From Calvatia gigantea (taxonomy: Eukaryota > Basidiomycota > Agaricomycetes > Agaricales > Lycoperdaceae): a DNA stretch of 64,000 nt. The stretch covers positions 248,001 through 312,000 of the forward strand of contig JACAAK010000003.1 in the NCBI GenBank assembly GCA_025093985.1. The letters are read 5' to 3'. The position numbers were made by a program, and so were the translations under genes. Positions 40,958 to 52,893 of the stretch are shown here, in pieces. The stretch's first letter is position 1. Every line of letters starts with the position of its first letter. A model generated the notes under the pieces. The model made no database searches and had not been told where the DNA came from. It saw nothing but the letters and a program-made list of their open reading frames with translations.

Positions 40958-43499
40958 TGAAGAGAGGAAGGGAGAAGTGGGAGGGCCTTTGAAGTAAAGG
41001 AAGGTCACGAAGGTGATAGCGTTGTGCGAAGTATATATAACTGCGATTTGAGCGTCAGGTCACGGTCGTGTTGGGAAAAACCATCGACACGTCCTATTGT
41101 GTTGCTGTGTAAGTGTGTCATTTCGAGCAATCATCGTTGAACCATTGAATTTGGCAGCTAGGGACTTCTATATAGGGTGGTGCTATGAGTGATGTGTGTC
41201 AAAGGCGATACGACAGCCCGAGTCCCTGAGCAGAACCTCCACAGCCATTGAAAACGTCCCAAAGGAATGCTCAGTGCCCTAGCACACGGCGGCCTTCAAT
41301 GTGTAGGCTGACTTACCCTCCGCCCCCGTCCATAACCGCCCGGGTTGGTAAAACCACCGTATTGCTGTGTCAGTGAGCCAATTCGAGCAATACGAAGTCG
41401 ATGGTCATTGGAATTTGTTGGCACTAGTGGCTTCTATGAGTACCGAACGAGCGGTGTGTCAAAGGGAATACAACGGTCCGAGTCCCTGAGAGCCCCTTCT
41501 TCCACTGGTGTCCCTGGCAACGTTCTTTTAAAGAGTTCGGCCGTTAACGAGCAGGTCACCTGCCCCATTTTTGGACTTGTCATTTTGAAATATTCAGTAC
41601 TCAGCCATCTTCCCTCTAAAAATCATAATTTTCATAATGTGTATAGATTATATCCTTGGTCATGCAATGATATTTTTTTTGGATGAAATGTATAGTTGCT
41701 GACTTAATATTCGCAAATTACCCTTAGGTGTCACATTTCCCTGTCAGGGACAGTAATGCAAGGGGGACTGGAAGCTGACCGAGTGACAGGGAAACGAGAC
41801 AGGGTTCGGCAAATAGCCATTTGATTAGATTACAGTAGTAATCTGGGTTCAGCAATTGTATTGGGGTGGTGAGCCAGTATCCGGCACGTCGTGTTTTGCA
41901 TATGGGTGCACCAATGCATTGGTTTTACTCTGAGATTCAAACACCCATTGCCTTTATGAATATTCATATATTGCCTGATTTTCATACATTACCTTTGCAT
42001 AGACCTCCTGACAAAATTAATATTATTTTGTAGATATTTATACCACACACTATTCAGGACATGTGTAGGTATACATTGGTACCAAAATTGCGGCTTCTTT
42101 CGCTATGTGTGAGATACCATTGCTTCTGCAAAGTCAACACCTTCTGCATCACGTAACATTTTGGATCAATGCCTCTGAGGAACAACTTCGAAACACTATA
42201 TTTCCTTGTATACTTGATACGCAGCTCTCAAATTTGGCATGCATGGTGACAACATATACACATTTTAAAGCTGATCGGTGGGGTCCTTGGGGCACAATCG
42301 CATCGGTGTAACGTTTCCCTATCTGTCACGTTAGCCGGTCGGGTCACAGTAAACGCGCGAGAGGTCGTTCCGGTCACCCAAAATCGAAGGTTTTTGAGGT
42401 GTGAGGCCTTGAGGCCTGTGAAGGTAATGAATGATGGGTGTGAACGGCGAAGAGCTCGAAGAATTCTACTGAATGACGTAGTGCGATTATTTGAGGGGCT
42501 CTGCATCAAGACCATGTGCCTGGCAGTTGGTGTCGAGCGAGTGCCTATGCGAGAAGTAAGCAAAACTCTTAACTTGGCTCACTGTGGGGAAAGCATTCAA
42601 AAGGGAAGCTCCCCCCCCCCTCCCGTCAGCTCTCAGGCGCTTTACCATCGCTAAACAACTGGCGAAATCGATGCTCGAATTAGAACCAATAAGAATTGTG
42701 AGGCTTCCCGGAGGGGGACGAAAATATCCCAAGGTCATAAATAGATAGAACCAGAAACACCGTGTATATCCTGACCAGGAATTGCGAATCAGATAGCCCA
42801 CCCTCCCGCCCTCTTAAAACCGAACAGAGGAAAGGACAGCAAGCCAATGGTCTCACATAACCATGAGGAACTCATTTGCAGATCAACGCGCTCACTTTGA
42901 GAGCGCACAAAGTGGAGCCAATTGAAGTTCTCACTGCCGAGGATAATGGGCAAATGAATCCTTCAAGTTCGGCAGTCGTGGCGTATTTCACTGGAGGTGC
43001 TTTAAGCACCCCTATCTTCATAGGAGCCAGGACTCCAGAGCCGGAATGTTTCTGGAGTGCACAAGAGTCCCCACTGGTGCGCGGGACAGACGGACCTGTC
43101 TACCAAGAGCCAAGGATTATGATTTTAACGTGGCTCAAGGAGGGAGGGCTTCAGCAACAACATACAAACCTCTGTCTATGTCATGGTTACCTACCTGTAG
43201 GAGTCAACAGGCCCCAAATGATGATGGGGCATCACAAGGCTATTTTTTTTTGCTAGCGATCTGCTCCAACCTGACATCGTGAATAATCACCACCGTTACA
43301 ACTCCATGATCTCCATCTCCCTGAACGACCTCACGTTACTTGTGACCGTCATGGTGATGCATAGAACACGAAGACTCTATTCTGACTTACAGAGATAGTA
43401 TCAAAGCTGCCATCCAAAACAAGAATTCAGACACCTATAATTTACGTAGACGATCGACACATCAAACAAACACTGTCCAAGAAACAAAACCAGATGCAT
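40958..43499. other. 5' flank of AAA copy 1 and remainder of duplication unit 1
   Basis: Holds two copies of a roughly 150 bp upstream block (about 41080-41230 and 41350-41500) and a segment of about 0.8 kb (about 41540-42385) absent from unit 2. It also holds diverged non-coding sequence shared with 46240-46940. No gene is recognised. AT-rich DNA lies around 41900-42060. Confidence 0.55.
41080..41500. repeat. two copies of the AAA upstream block
   Basis: Copies at about 41080-41230 and 41350-41500 share tattg(t/c)tgctgtgt, ttcgagcaat, cttctatgag/tagtgatg-like and cgagtccctgag blocks. A third copy lies at 45910-46050 in unit 2. This is the region just upstream of the AAA gene start, so it may carry promoter elements. 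Confidence 0.7.
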
Positions 43500-45760
43500 T
43501 CACAAAGTAGTCTTCTCAAACTCCCGCGTAAACTCCTCCATCGCATTCAAAGTCTGCAAAACATGTCCACAACCCAACTTCTCCCCCTTGCCAGCCGCAA
43601 GACTCTGCGCAGTCCTAACCGCATTCTTGATCTGCCTCCCATTAATATTCCTCTCCGCTAACTTGGCGATAACCTCCTCTTCTGTTATCCCACCGCCGCC
43701 CTCAACTCCTTGCGTTGTTAAAGCATTAACCTTGCGAAGGAAGGCTTTCCACACTTGGATTTTAGACTCTACAGAAAGTTCGGTAAAGTGTAACGCGATG
43801 TGGATACGAGAGAGGAACGCCTCGTCGAAGGTCTTGACTCTGTTAGTGGTGAGGAAAAGGATACCACGGTAATACTCGACGTGTCGCAGGAATACCGCGA
43901 CCATAGCGTTGCGCTGGAGGTCATGCAGTGAACGTTGTTCCAAGAACACATCAGCCTAAGCGGAACGCAAAGTGTCAGCGTTAGCTAAATCATCGCTTCT
44001 CCGCTCAAGTACGTACCTCGTCAATGAGAACAATCGCCTTCCAAGCCGTGGCGAGTTCGAATACCCTCCCTAAGCTTCTCATCCAAACTCGCAGCATCCG
44101 TTCCCAAATCACTATATTCCGCGCCGGCATGAGAGTCGTGCTATTGTTTGGGAGAAATAGCGCTTACCATTCGAACTCATAACTACGGCGTTAGCAGGGA
44201 GAACTGGATTCGCTTGCGAAATGTTCAAGCGCGCATTTGTAACAGGAACGTGTGACGTATTATTCCACCTGTTACTGTCCAGGACGATATCAAACGACAC
44301 GAGGGACCGGTGTTGCGAACTGATAATTCAGGTTGGAACGGCGGAACGTAGCTAAGTAGAACACCAACATCATCAATAATCGCCAATCGAGAAAGTCAGC
44401 AAAGAACCATACCCCGATCCACCATAATCCTCCCTTTAACATGATGCCTCAAAACCCCCTCACTAGACCTCACCACAGCAATACCATCATACTGCACACT
44501 GATGTACCCCGAAATACCCAAACCACTTCTTCCCCCTCTCAACCGCCATCTTCCTCAACTCCTCCTCCCCCACCACACCATTCTCACCAATAAAGAACTT
44601 AACCGGGTAAATATCCAAACTCTGAATCTTCAAACAACACCCCTAACCACACCCACATTAACCACACTCGAACACCCTCCCAACACCCACACTCTGACTA
44701 ACAGCTCTATCAACCATATCCACACTCTCGAGTGTAAGCTGAAATACCCTCTTGTTGACCTGTAACTACATATCGGGCGACGAGGATGCTTCGGGGTACG
44801 AGGATGTAAGGGAGGAGGTCCCATGTTATTTCTCCGTGGGAGGTGAGTCGTGCGAGAGTGCGTAGGGTAGAGGCGTAGTCGTTTGCGAGGGTGGCGAGGA
44901 GGACGTTGAGGGATTGGGAGGTGTATGTTTCTTCTTCTGTTGGTTTTTTTTTTTGGTTTGGAGGGTGTTTTTGTAGGTGGTGAATTGGTCGTGGAAGATT
45001 AAAAAGATTTCCGGGTCCAGCTGAGGGAGTTGTGAGATGAGTAAAGGGGTTTGTTTGTTTATAGGAGGTGTAGTGATGGGTGACGACTTACTTCGAAAGG
45101 ATCCGCGTTCCACGAAACACCAGGCTATGATTGGATAACATCCTTACACGCTTTAAGGATATAAGGACTCTTAACGACGATCTTGACAATCACATCCGCG
45201 TACTCCATTCGCGGGATCGTACGAACGATACTACCCCCAGCAGGACCAACATCAAAACCAACTACCACAAACGAAAAAAAAAAAAAAAAAACACACCACT
45301 CACACGAAAAGAAAGTCCTTCCAAGGATCGTCCTTCCCACCACCACCACCACCACTCCCACCTCCCGAAGCACCAATCGGAACAGCATCAACAACAACCT
45401 TCGCACTCATGTTCTATATGACATCACCGGCTTTGAGCACTCTAGTACTCACATTATTATCAAAGTGGACTCTGCTCACCCTATATTTCCAACTTCGACT
45501 CCACCAACTATAATAATAATCAACACGTTTGATTTTCAACGAAGGCGGTACAAGCTGCGCCTGTGTCGGTGTGGTATCCTGCTTCTTGGAAGGAACCACA
45601 ATAGACATCTTAAATTCGGTATCGCCGTCGTGACCGTTACCACCAGTACCAGCACCATTAACACCAACACCAACATTCTCCGCACAAGAACCCGAACCCG
45701 AACCCGAACTCGAAGTTCGAGGTAGAAACTTTCAACAAAGTAGAAAGACGACGATGCGTG
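43500..45760 (-). pseudogene. AAA ATPase copy 2, decayed, Walker A region deleted
   Basis: Homologous to copy 1 along its length. The C-terminal 149 codons (43500-43949) are nearly identical at protein level, including Walker B flank, sensor FLTTNR and lid. Around 44050-44180, however, the sequence passes directly from a TSNG-like end to the DLGTDAASLD block. The equivalent of copy 1 positions about 38910-39395, with the P-loop GPPGVGKT, is missing. The DUF7025-like part (44500-45110) is broken by frame changes and its 5' end (about 45745) lacks the ATG. A poly-T tract at 44947 and a poly-A tract at 45272 sit in former introns. Without a P-loop it cannot be an ATPase. Confidence 0.87.
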
Positions 45761-47451
45761 ATGGTTGGAAGAGAGAAAGGGAGAGGAAAATAGGGGTCTT
45801 TGAAACAAAGGGAGATCACGAAGGTGATAATATCTTTGTGTTGTTGTGAAGCATACACATATAGTTGCGGGGTGGAGCGCTGTTGAGCATCAAGGTTACG
45901 GTCGCGTTGTGAAAAAAACCCACCGTATTGCTGTATCGTGAGTCAATTCGAGCAATTGCTCATTGAATTAGCTGTTAGGTGTGGGGGGGCTTCTATGAGT
46001 GATATGAGTTGTATCAAAAGGCGGTACGAGTCGACAGTTCCTGAGGCCTGAGAACACTCACTCCTTCTTCCTCCCCATACCCCGTCCAGCGTTTATGGAA
46101 ACGTTCCAGAAGGATGTTCAGCCATTAGCTCCTTCTGGTTTACCCTCCATACCTCCATAAACGCTCGAGTAGTTCAGCATTTTGTGCTATCCGTTGACTA
46201 GCCAGAATGAAGGCTTTTTAAAGTACGAGGCCTGAGGGATATGTAGATGTGATGCACGGCGGCGGAGAAACTTGGAAGGGCACTGGCATCAAAACCCGTG
46301 CCTGGCAGTTGCCGAGCGAGCGTCTCAGGCAAGCGCTTCAGACTCAGCGAAACCCTTGGCTTGGCGCCCCACAACTGTTGGGAAAACCCATTAGAAGGTA
46401 CATCTCATAGACGCTTCCCGACGACTAAAACGTTCGCTAAACAGCTGGTGAAACGGTCCTCGAATTTCGAACTTCGTAAAGTATTGGTATTGTCGGGATT
46501 CTTGGAGTCGGGACGAAAATATCGTTGGGTCATTAATGGAAAGAACCACTGGAACCACTGCGTATGTATACCCCTGACATTTAAATGCGAATCAGAACCC
46601 ACATCGATCGAGTCTGAGGGGGTTGAGTTGAGCTGTAGATTGACTTTGGGAGGCGCACTAAGCAGAGCTAAATCGACGGGTCATTGCACAAGGTGCGATT
46701 CCCTCGGCAGTCGTGTGCGTTTCGTGCGATCTATGGGGTAGGACCGGGGATCGAGAGAGTATGTCTCCAAAGCCGTAAAAGTACTCGTAAAATCTCTCGG
46801 GGTGTCCACGAATACGATTGTAACGCGGCTAAAATGTTCTAGAGGGAGGGGCTTCAGCAACAACATTTTAACCGCCACCTACGTTATACTTACCTACTTA
46901 TAGGAGTCGAAATGTCTCAAATTGATGGGACATCACAAATCTATTTCGAGCGCCCGTGCGGATAAATGGGCGTCCGCCAAGCGTGGCCCCATTGAGAACT
47001 CAGGGTGTATGTGTGCGCGTTCATTGGTTCTTTATCACCGCTTCGCACACGCAAACACACAACCTTTTTCATTTGACGTTGCAATCGAATTCATCAATGG
47101 GGGCCTACGGAATCGGGCCCCGTTGCTTCTATGTCTTCCCATTGGGGGGGGATTCTGACTTATTATATCATACCAGACAGCGGAACATGGCCAGAATTGG
47201 GTGGAGAGTTCACATGAGCATTCCAAGATGACTGCAAAGGGCCTAACGCAGCGTTACCGTTCGTTTATATTTAAGGCAGGGAAGGGGTGCTGTAGGCAAG
47301 TCAGGACCTTTCTTCCACAACAAGACTTGTGACCGTCGGATCTTCCACCAGCATTCCGGATCTTGCACCACACCCCTTACGTACCCTTGTGGGGTCCTAT
47401 ATTAACGCTACAGCCCCTCCCTTTAGTCTTTTGAGTTCAGACGTTCAAATC
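45761..47451. other. end of duplication unit 2 and P450 promoter
   Basis: 45910-46050 is the third copy of the AAA upstream block. 46240-46940 matches 42385-43250 of unit 1. From 46941 on is unique DNA leading to the P450 start. No gene recognised. Confidence 0.5.
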
Positions 47452-50170
47452 ATGGCCACCAACACCACCACTCTCGACATCCTCCTCCAACCCCAGTCAA
47501 TCGCCGTCATCATCCTCTCAGCAACCCTCTTCGCCGTCATCCACAAACGCTTAACCCAGGAAAACAAACTCCCATTACCTCCCGGTCCTCCAGCGGATTC
47601 TTGGATATTCGGCAACTCCATTCCAAAAGTCTTGTACGTCCCTCCCCTCCTTCCCCCCTCTTATCCTCCCACGCATTCTCACCACCACCACTTGACCACA
47701 CACACACACACACACGCAGCGCCTACCGCAAATTCGAAGAATGGAATAAAGAATACGGACCAGTCTTCAGCCTCCGACAAGGTTTCACCACCCTCATCAT
47801 TGTTGGTCGTGTTCAAGCAGCCAACGAGATCATGGAAAAGGAAGGAGCTGCTACAGTCGATCGTCCCACTAGTATCGCTGCTGGAGAAACGCTCTCGGGG
47901 GGTATGCGGGTTTTACTTACACCCGCTGGTGAACGGTTTAAGAAGATGCGTCGGTGAGTGCCTTCAGTTGTCGTCATCCCTATTTTTTGTGTTTCAAGTG
48001 GGTCGCTTGTGGGCAGTATTGTTTCTTTTGGCGAGGGAACAAGCCTCGCGTATCGATGAAACTGCAGCATCGTCATGATTACTGTCACTCGCTTATCACC
48101 TTGCCGGTCGAGTCGAGTTGATTCTGTCAATTTACCATCTGATGCTTGGTTTTCTCGGATTAGCGAGGCGGGGGAAAAGAGAAAGAGGCGGTGCCTTAGA
48201 CTGAGAGCCCTCGACATCAACCGCTTGATACTGTCTCCCCCCCTTCTGTATCTCCCCGCTTAACTCGCGCCTTTCCCCCCTCATTCTTGCTTTGTCATTT
48301 CCCCGTCTTTATCGCTTACTAACAGAATCTTCCCTTCTTCTCTCTATTTTCGTCTTGTACCGTCCACAGTGCACTTCACGCCCACCTCCAACCAAAGACC
48401 GTCGCTGCAGTACGCACCTACATTAATGCGCAGTGCACGCCAACATATCTTGGATATCCTGGAAGAGCCAGATAGACACCAGGATCACGCTAAACGGTAT
48501 GCTCCTTCCACCTGAATTAAAAATATCCCTCCTGATCTTATTGGTTGTCCACCTTGTGCGCGGCGCCGCAAATGAATTCAATGACCTCACTTATCTCCGT
48601 ATATTGATAACACCCGGTTCTTACCTATCTGGCACAACGATAATAATCTTGGGGGCTACCTACCTACCTTGCGCCAAAAAAAAAAAATGCAAAATTCCGG
48701 TCCTGTATCTGTATTATTTTCTACAGATATGCAGCTGCGGTCGTAATGGCCCTCGCATACGGTAAAGTCCCTAAATCATACGACGATCCTATCGTTATCG
48801 CCGTCAACCGCTGTCTTACACGTCTCGGGAATAATCTGAGGCCTGGTCTTTGGAAAGGTGGATCATTGGCCTATTCTTCGGTACGTCCGCCAGAAATTTG
48901 CCTTTTTATTGGGTTTCTAATCACATGTTTAGTTATGTTCCAGGATACCTCAAAGAACTCCAAGACGGGCACAAAGAAGAACTCGGTCTATTCAAAGGTC
49001 AACTAACGGAAGTCAAAGAAAAACTCGTACGTTCCAACTTTTATTGCCCCCCCCCTGTCCTACAAATACTTAATTAACACCGTACCCCCCCCCCCCTTCC
49101 CTAGGCACGTGGAGAAGAAGTCCCACAATCCTTCGGGCGCTACCTCCTCGAACGCCAAAACGAACTCGAACTCTCCGACGACGAAGCTTCTTACTTGGCC
49201 TGGAAGTATGTTTGGTGCTGGATCTGATACGACAGCATCTGCGATGAGTGTGGCTGTTATGGCTTCTGCTTGTTATCCTGATACGGCGGAGAAGGTCAGG
49301 CAGGAGTTGGATGTGGTTGTTGGGAAGGAGAGACGTGAGTTTTATTTATTTTTGAGGGGTTTTTTTTTAGTGGTAAGATGAAGTTTTGATTAATGATGTG
49401 GGGTTTGTGTAGCGCCGCAAATGAGTGATCAGGACAGTCTTCCGCAGACGATGGCGTTTGTGTTGGAGACGTTTAGGTGGAGACCTGTTAGTGCTGGTGG
49501 TATGTGGTTCCCCACATCCTACGACCGGGGTCTTTAACTAATTGTTATATTATACAGGATTTGCTCACAAGACAACCAAGGATATTATCTGGGTACGCCG
49601 ACCCCACCAACCACTACACCAAACTCATTCTTACACGTACCCCCTTAGCAAAACTACTGCATCCCGAAAGGTTCAAGCATCATCGGAAATCCATGGTAAA
49701 TACTACCACCCCTCTTCCTCCTTCCTCCATTACCGAGTTCACCATCTCACCTCATGGACAATAGGGCTGTCGGCCGTGACCCCTCAATTTTCACCGACCC
49801 AGAAACCTTCAACCCCCAACGCTGGCTAACACTCCAAGGCCGTATCAAAGAAGATCTCAAAGCTTACACATTCGGTTTTGGAAGGCGTGTGTGTCCTGGA
49901 CAACATATGGCTACTGCGTAAGCACCCCTCCCCTCCCCTCCCTCTCTCTTTCTGCTTCTACCCAGAAAATGATCAGTCTAATGTAAATGAATGAATTCGT
50001 GTTGTGTATCCAGATCTGTGTTCCTGAACACTGCACTTATCCAATGGGCATTCCACGTCCGCGCGGATCCGAATCACCCCATTGACTCCCTCGCGTTTAC
50101 GGAGTCGGCTAATGCGCACCCGTTACCGTTTAAAGTCACTTTTGAAGCCCCGTGCGGCGAAGAGCTATGA
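47452..50170 (+). CDS. cytochrome P450 monooxygenase
   Basis: Haem-thiolate monooxygenase, microsomal, using a P450 reductase. ATG 47452; an N-terminal membrane anchor (about residues 8-28) is followed by the Pro hinge LPLPPGPPADSW. Further exons give YRKFEEWNKEYGPVF, the C-helix region GERFKKMRR, then RYAAAVVMALAYGK, I-helix MFGAGSDTTAS, K-helix ETFRWRP (ExxR), DPETFNPQRW (PERF region), haem loop FGFGRRVCPG with the axial Cys, and a normal C-terminus ending at TGA 50170. About 510 codons, normal length. Introns are mostly 50-70 bp. A long one (about 47955-48369) follows the C-helix exon and another (about 48498-48725) precedes the next. Three single-base insertions break the frame, at about 48410, 48857 and 49200. 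Each is flanked by intact family sequence. The nearest other metabolic gene is far away, so the substrate is unknown. Confidence 0.94.
47697..47715. repeat. (CA)n microsatellite
   Basis: A run of alternating CA/AC inside the first P450 intron, directly before the acceptor cgcag. Length variation here would alter the polypyrimidine context of the splice site. Confidence 0.85.
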
Positions 50171-51108
50171 TGGGATTAAAGAGTTGTTGGAGGAATACGG
50201 GGAGTAGAAAGAAAGATGCAAGATCTTTTTTTTTCTCCTCTTTAATAACTTACGTGTAGGGGGTGATTTAAAAAGAATGTTCTTTTTCTTTTTACGAACC
50301 TTTGATTAATCTTAATTAATCACACCTCTTGAATCCGAGCATGCATTTTTTGTGGCGGTGGTGTAGTTTTAGTTGTACTTAGCCGGTTTTGTAGAGTAAC
50401 CACGATTTGATTATCGCCAATTAAATGCCGTGAACAATTTACACTACAAAGAGGCCTGAGGATAAGCGAGTGAGAAGCTACACTACCCCGACCAACCGAT
50501 ACTGATAAGGAACTGTTGGAATATGGGGAGTCGAAGAAAGATGACAGTTCTTTCAATCACTTTCTTCTTGCGCACTTGAGCTTGAACTCCCCGTTTTTGG
50601 TTTCGCGGTCCTTATTACTGCTAGATATAACCGTACGATTTCGATTGTCAATCACGTATAACAGGCACGGACGCACGTGTATGTCAAACTGGGATCGAGT
50701 GTTGGTTACAAATATATGAGCGGGTGGGAGGGGAGGGGGGGTAGGAGAGGGAAGGAAGCTTATCTGAGGTGTTGCGCAAAGACCGGGCGTGTTCTTCGTG
50801 TATGGATATATATCCATCCCTTTGGGTGGTTCTGTCGTTGGGAGCCAGGTTTATGTGTTGGAATCTGTGACACCACAATGAGATAATTAAACTCCGGCCT
50901 GTTGTGCCTCGCCGATCACATGCCCACCCCTCATATTAATATTGTAGTCGACATTGTTTGTACGCCGCTCGTTTACCCCCGTCAATGTCATCTTTGCCGC
51001 CCTCAAACGAGCCCGTTTCATATGATAACCCTTCAGCTTAAATGATCGCCCGATCAACCCAAGGGGTAAGACGTAAGCCACAACGGGTACAGTATTACAA
51101 AGGGCGGG
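50171..51108. other. convergent intergenic region
   Basis: Between the 3' ends of the P450 (+) and the acidic protein gene (-). Only short overlapping frames; nothing recognised. Confidence 0.45.
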
Positions 51109-52177
51109 TCAACGCCTCCGAACGAAATGCGCAGGTGGTCCGCTCCTTCGTAAAACGCCAATGTTCGCTGTCCGGGGATTTGATATGAGTTGGGAGTTTG
51201 GAGTGAATAAGCAAGATAGCTAGATGGTAGCTACTCACCGGGTCTTCGCTCCCAGCCTTTTCCAGGAATGGGTCTTTGACCTTTGAGCGCGAGGGTACGG
51301 TCCAGGAACTTATTGATTTTAGATGAAGGCACAGCAGCATTGGCCGAAATTGGTCTTGCTTGTCGATGCTAGCGTCCGAATCGTCTTCGATCTGTGTATG
51401 TATTGTCAGTGTGCATTGGGTGAGCTAGGGAGGGGTCGGACACTCTCACCCGACAATGACATCTTTTGGCCCGGATCGTTTGGGTTTTTTCTTTTGTTTT
51501 GCTGAAAGGAGGTCTTTTTTCTTTGATTGGGACGGATTCGGTTTCGCGGCTTGCGAAAATGCATGCCTTGAAAACTTCGTCCGGGAGATAATTAACGGTG
51601 TTTTTGGGTTGCTCCGGGATGGTCGCGTGTGTTGCGTCATCATCTGAATCTGAGGCTACACGTTCCATGTCTTCATCCTCGCTAGTCTCGCCGTCGTAGT
51701 CGTCGGAGTCTTCGGCGCTATCTCCGTCCTCATCCATTGCAGCGTCATCGAAGCTCAAATCTTCTTGAAACTCCGCGAACCCCCTCGTCATTCATCTAGA
51801 TCACTTTCCTCTTCTTCACCTTCATCTCCTTCGCCCTCGGCGCCCTTCATCGCGCGCAACATCCTAGCTTCCACATCCTCGTCGATTGTCCCCCCACCAT
51901 CGTTACCCTCACCCTCATCGTCAACAACCTGTTTCCCCTTTCCCTTCTTCAAAGAAACAACCTTATCGTCTTTCTTGTTCAATGCCGCACGCTCTTTCAA
52001 CTTTTGATCCTTCTCTCGGTTTTTTGCCTTGATCTTTTGTCGTGCGAGTGCTCCCGCTTTCCAAATCTCGGCATTTTGATGCTTTGTTAATTTTTTGGAT
52101 TGGGAGAGAGAAACGGTTTCTGGTGCGCCGGATTCAGAGTCTGAGCCCGATTCCGATGGAGGACGTAGTGGAGGCAT
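51109..52177 (-). CDS. acidic/Lys-rich protein resembling nucleolar ribosome-biogenesis factors
   Basis: I do not recognise a named family. ATG 52177 starts MPPLRPPSESGSDSESGAPE. An acidic and Lys-rich coiled region (KAGALARQKIKAKNREKDQ, a Lys-rich KKGKGK patch) is followed by a long Asp/Glu tract, then NYLPDEVF, a basic nuclear-localisation-like run (KKKPKRSGPKD), VIVGSKTIRTLAS across a short intron, INKFLDRTLALKGQRPI, GKGWERRP, and a last exon ANIGVLRRSGPPAHFVRRR ending at 51109. Introns near 51422-51480 and 51171-51240 fit. Alternating acidic and basic low complexity with a conserved C-terminal block is typical of small-subunit processome or other nucleolar proteins (inference only). The frame is disturbed near 51784 (deletion type) and near 51343 (insertion type). 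Confidence 0.78.
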
Positions 52178-52893
52178 TTTTTTCTGTCATAGAGTTTTTT
52201 CGGCGTCTGCTTGGCAACCCCCTAGGAGTGACGTAATCAGAAGCCGCCAATATCTTGGTCACTCTCAGCATGCCTCACAGTCGCAATGAACTGCTTTTGT
52301 TGTTATTGACGACAAGGCAAGAGAATACCCAGAAATTACCCATTCTCCCCCCGTCGACGGCTTGGCATCCCCAACTGTGTTGAGGTATGTAGATCCGACT
52401 TAGAATGATTAATGACGTATCCCACGGTTCACTGAGTCCAAACTCTAATATCTTCATTGACCCTGATGAAGTACACACAGCGACAATTTATCTGCATTAA
52501 GTTTGATGCCTGAGTCGTCTAGGGCATAGTATCCTGGTTAATACTGCTCTTTAGTCCTAATTTAAACTTTCCGCCACTTTCGTTAGACGGCGTTTCCGAA
52601 TATTCTGATGCCGTACGGCCCTCTGATGCTGTCGTTTCACCCAATACAACGTGGCCAAATGCGTCCCAGCTGTGGAACTGACGGCACTACTCTACATCTA
52701 GAAAAATACGTGCCAGCAAGGGGCTGCCCTTAACGTGAGGCTTATTCATTATTTCTCAAATATTCACTTGCCCACCAAAAGCCGACTTTTAAAGAGAAAA
52801 CGTGCTCAACGTCCGTTTCATCACCACCACTTTCCTTCCGGCTCCCCTCACCCTCTCCTCTCCCTCTCTGTACGCCAGACCTGAACCTTCCAC
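52178..52893. promoter_or_regulatory. divergent intergenic region
   Basis: About 0.7 kb between the divergent acidic-protein and membrane-protein genes. It should contain both promoters. A pyrimidine-rich run (52830-52880) precedes ATG 52894. No defined motif. Confidence 0.45.

Larger units (their letters stand above)
38001..46940. repeat. direct tandem duplication, two diverged units
   Basis: Unit 1 (about 38001-43250) and unit 2 (about 43251-46940) align in order: shared left edge, AAA ATPase gene on the minus strand, its 5' flank with a cgtattgctgt...ttcgagcaat block, a gtgcctggcagtt block (42517 and 46302), a gggcttcagcaacaacat block (43146 and 46850), and an end tagged by taggagtc (43197 and 46902). 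Unit 2 is shorter because of an internal deletion in the gene and the absence of an 0.8 kb segment present in unit 1. The copies are well diverged at the base level, so the event is not recent. Confidence 0.88.

Noticed and set aside
45183..45725. 180-codon plus-strand frame rich in Thr/Arg repeats
   Set aside because: Antisense shadow of AAA pseudogene copy 2, produced by its Gly/Val-rich coding and a poly-A tract.
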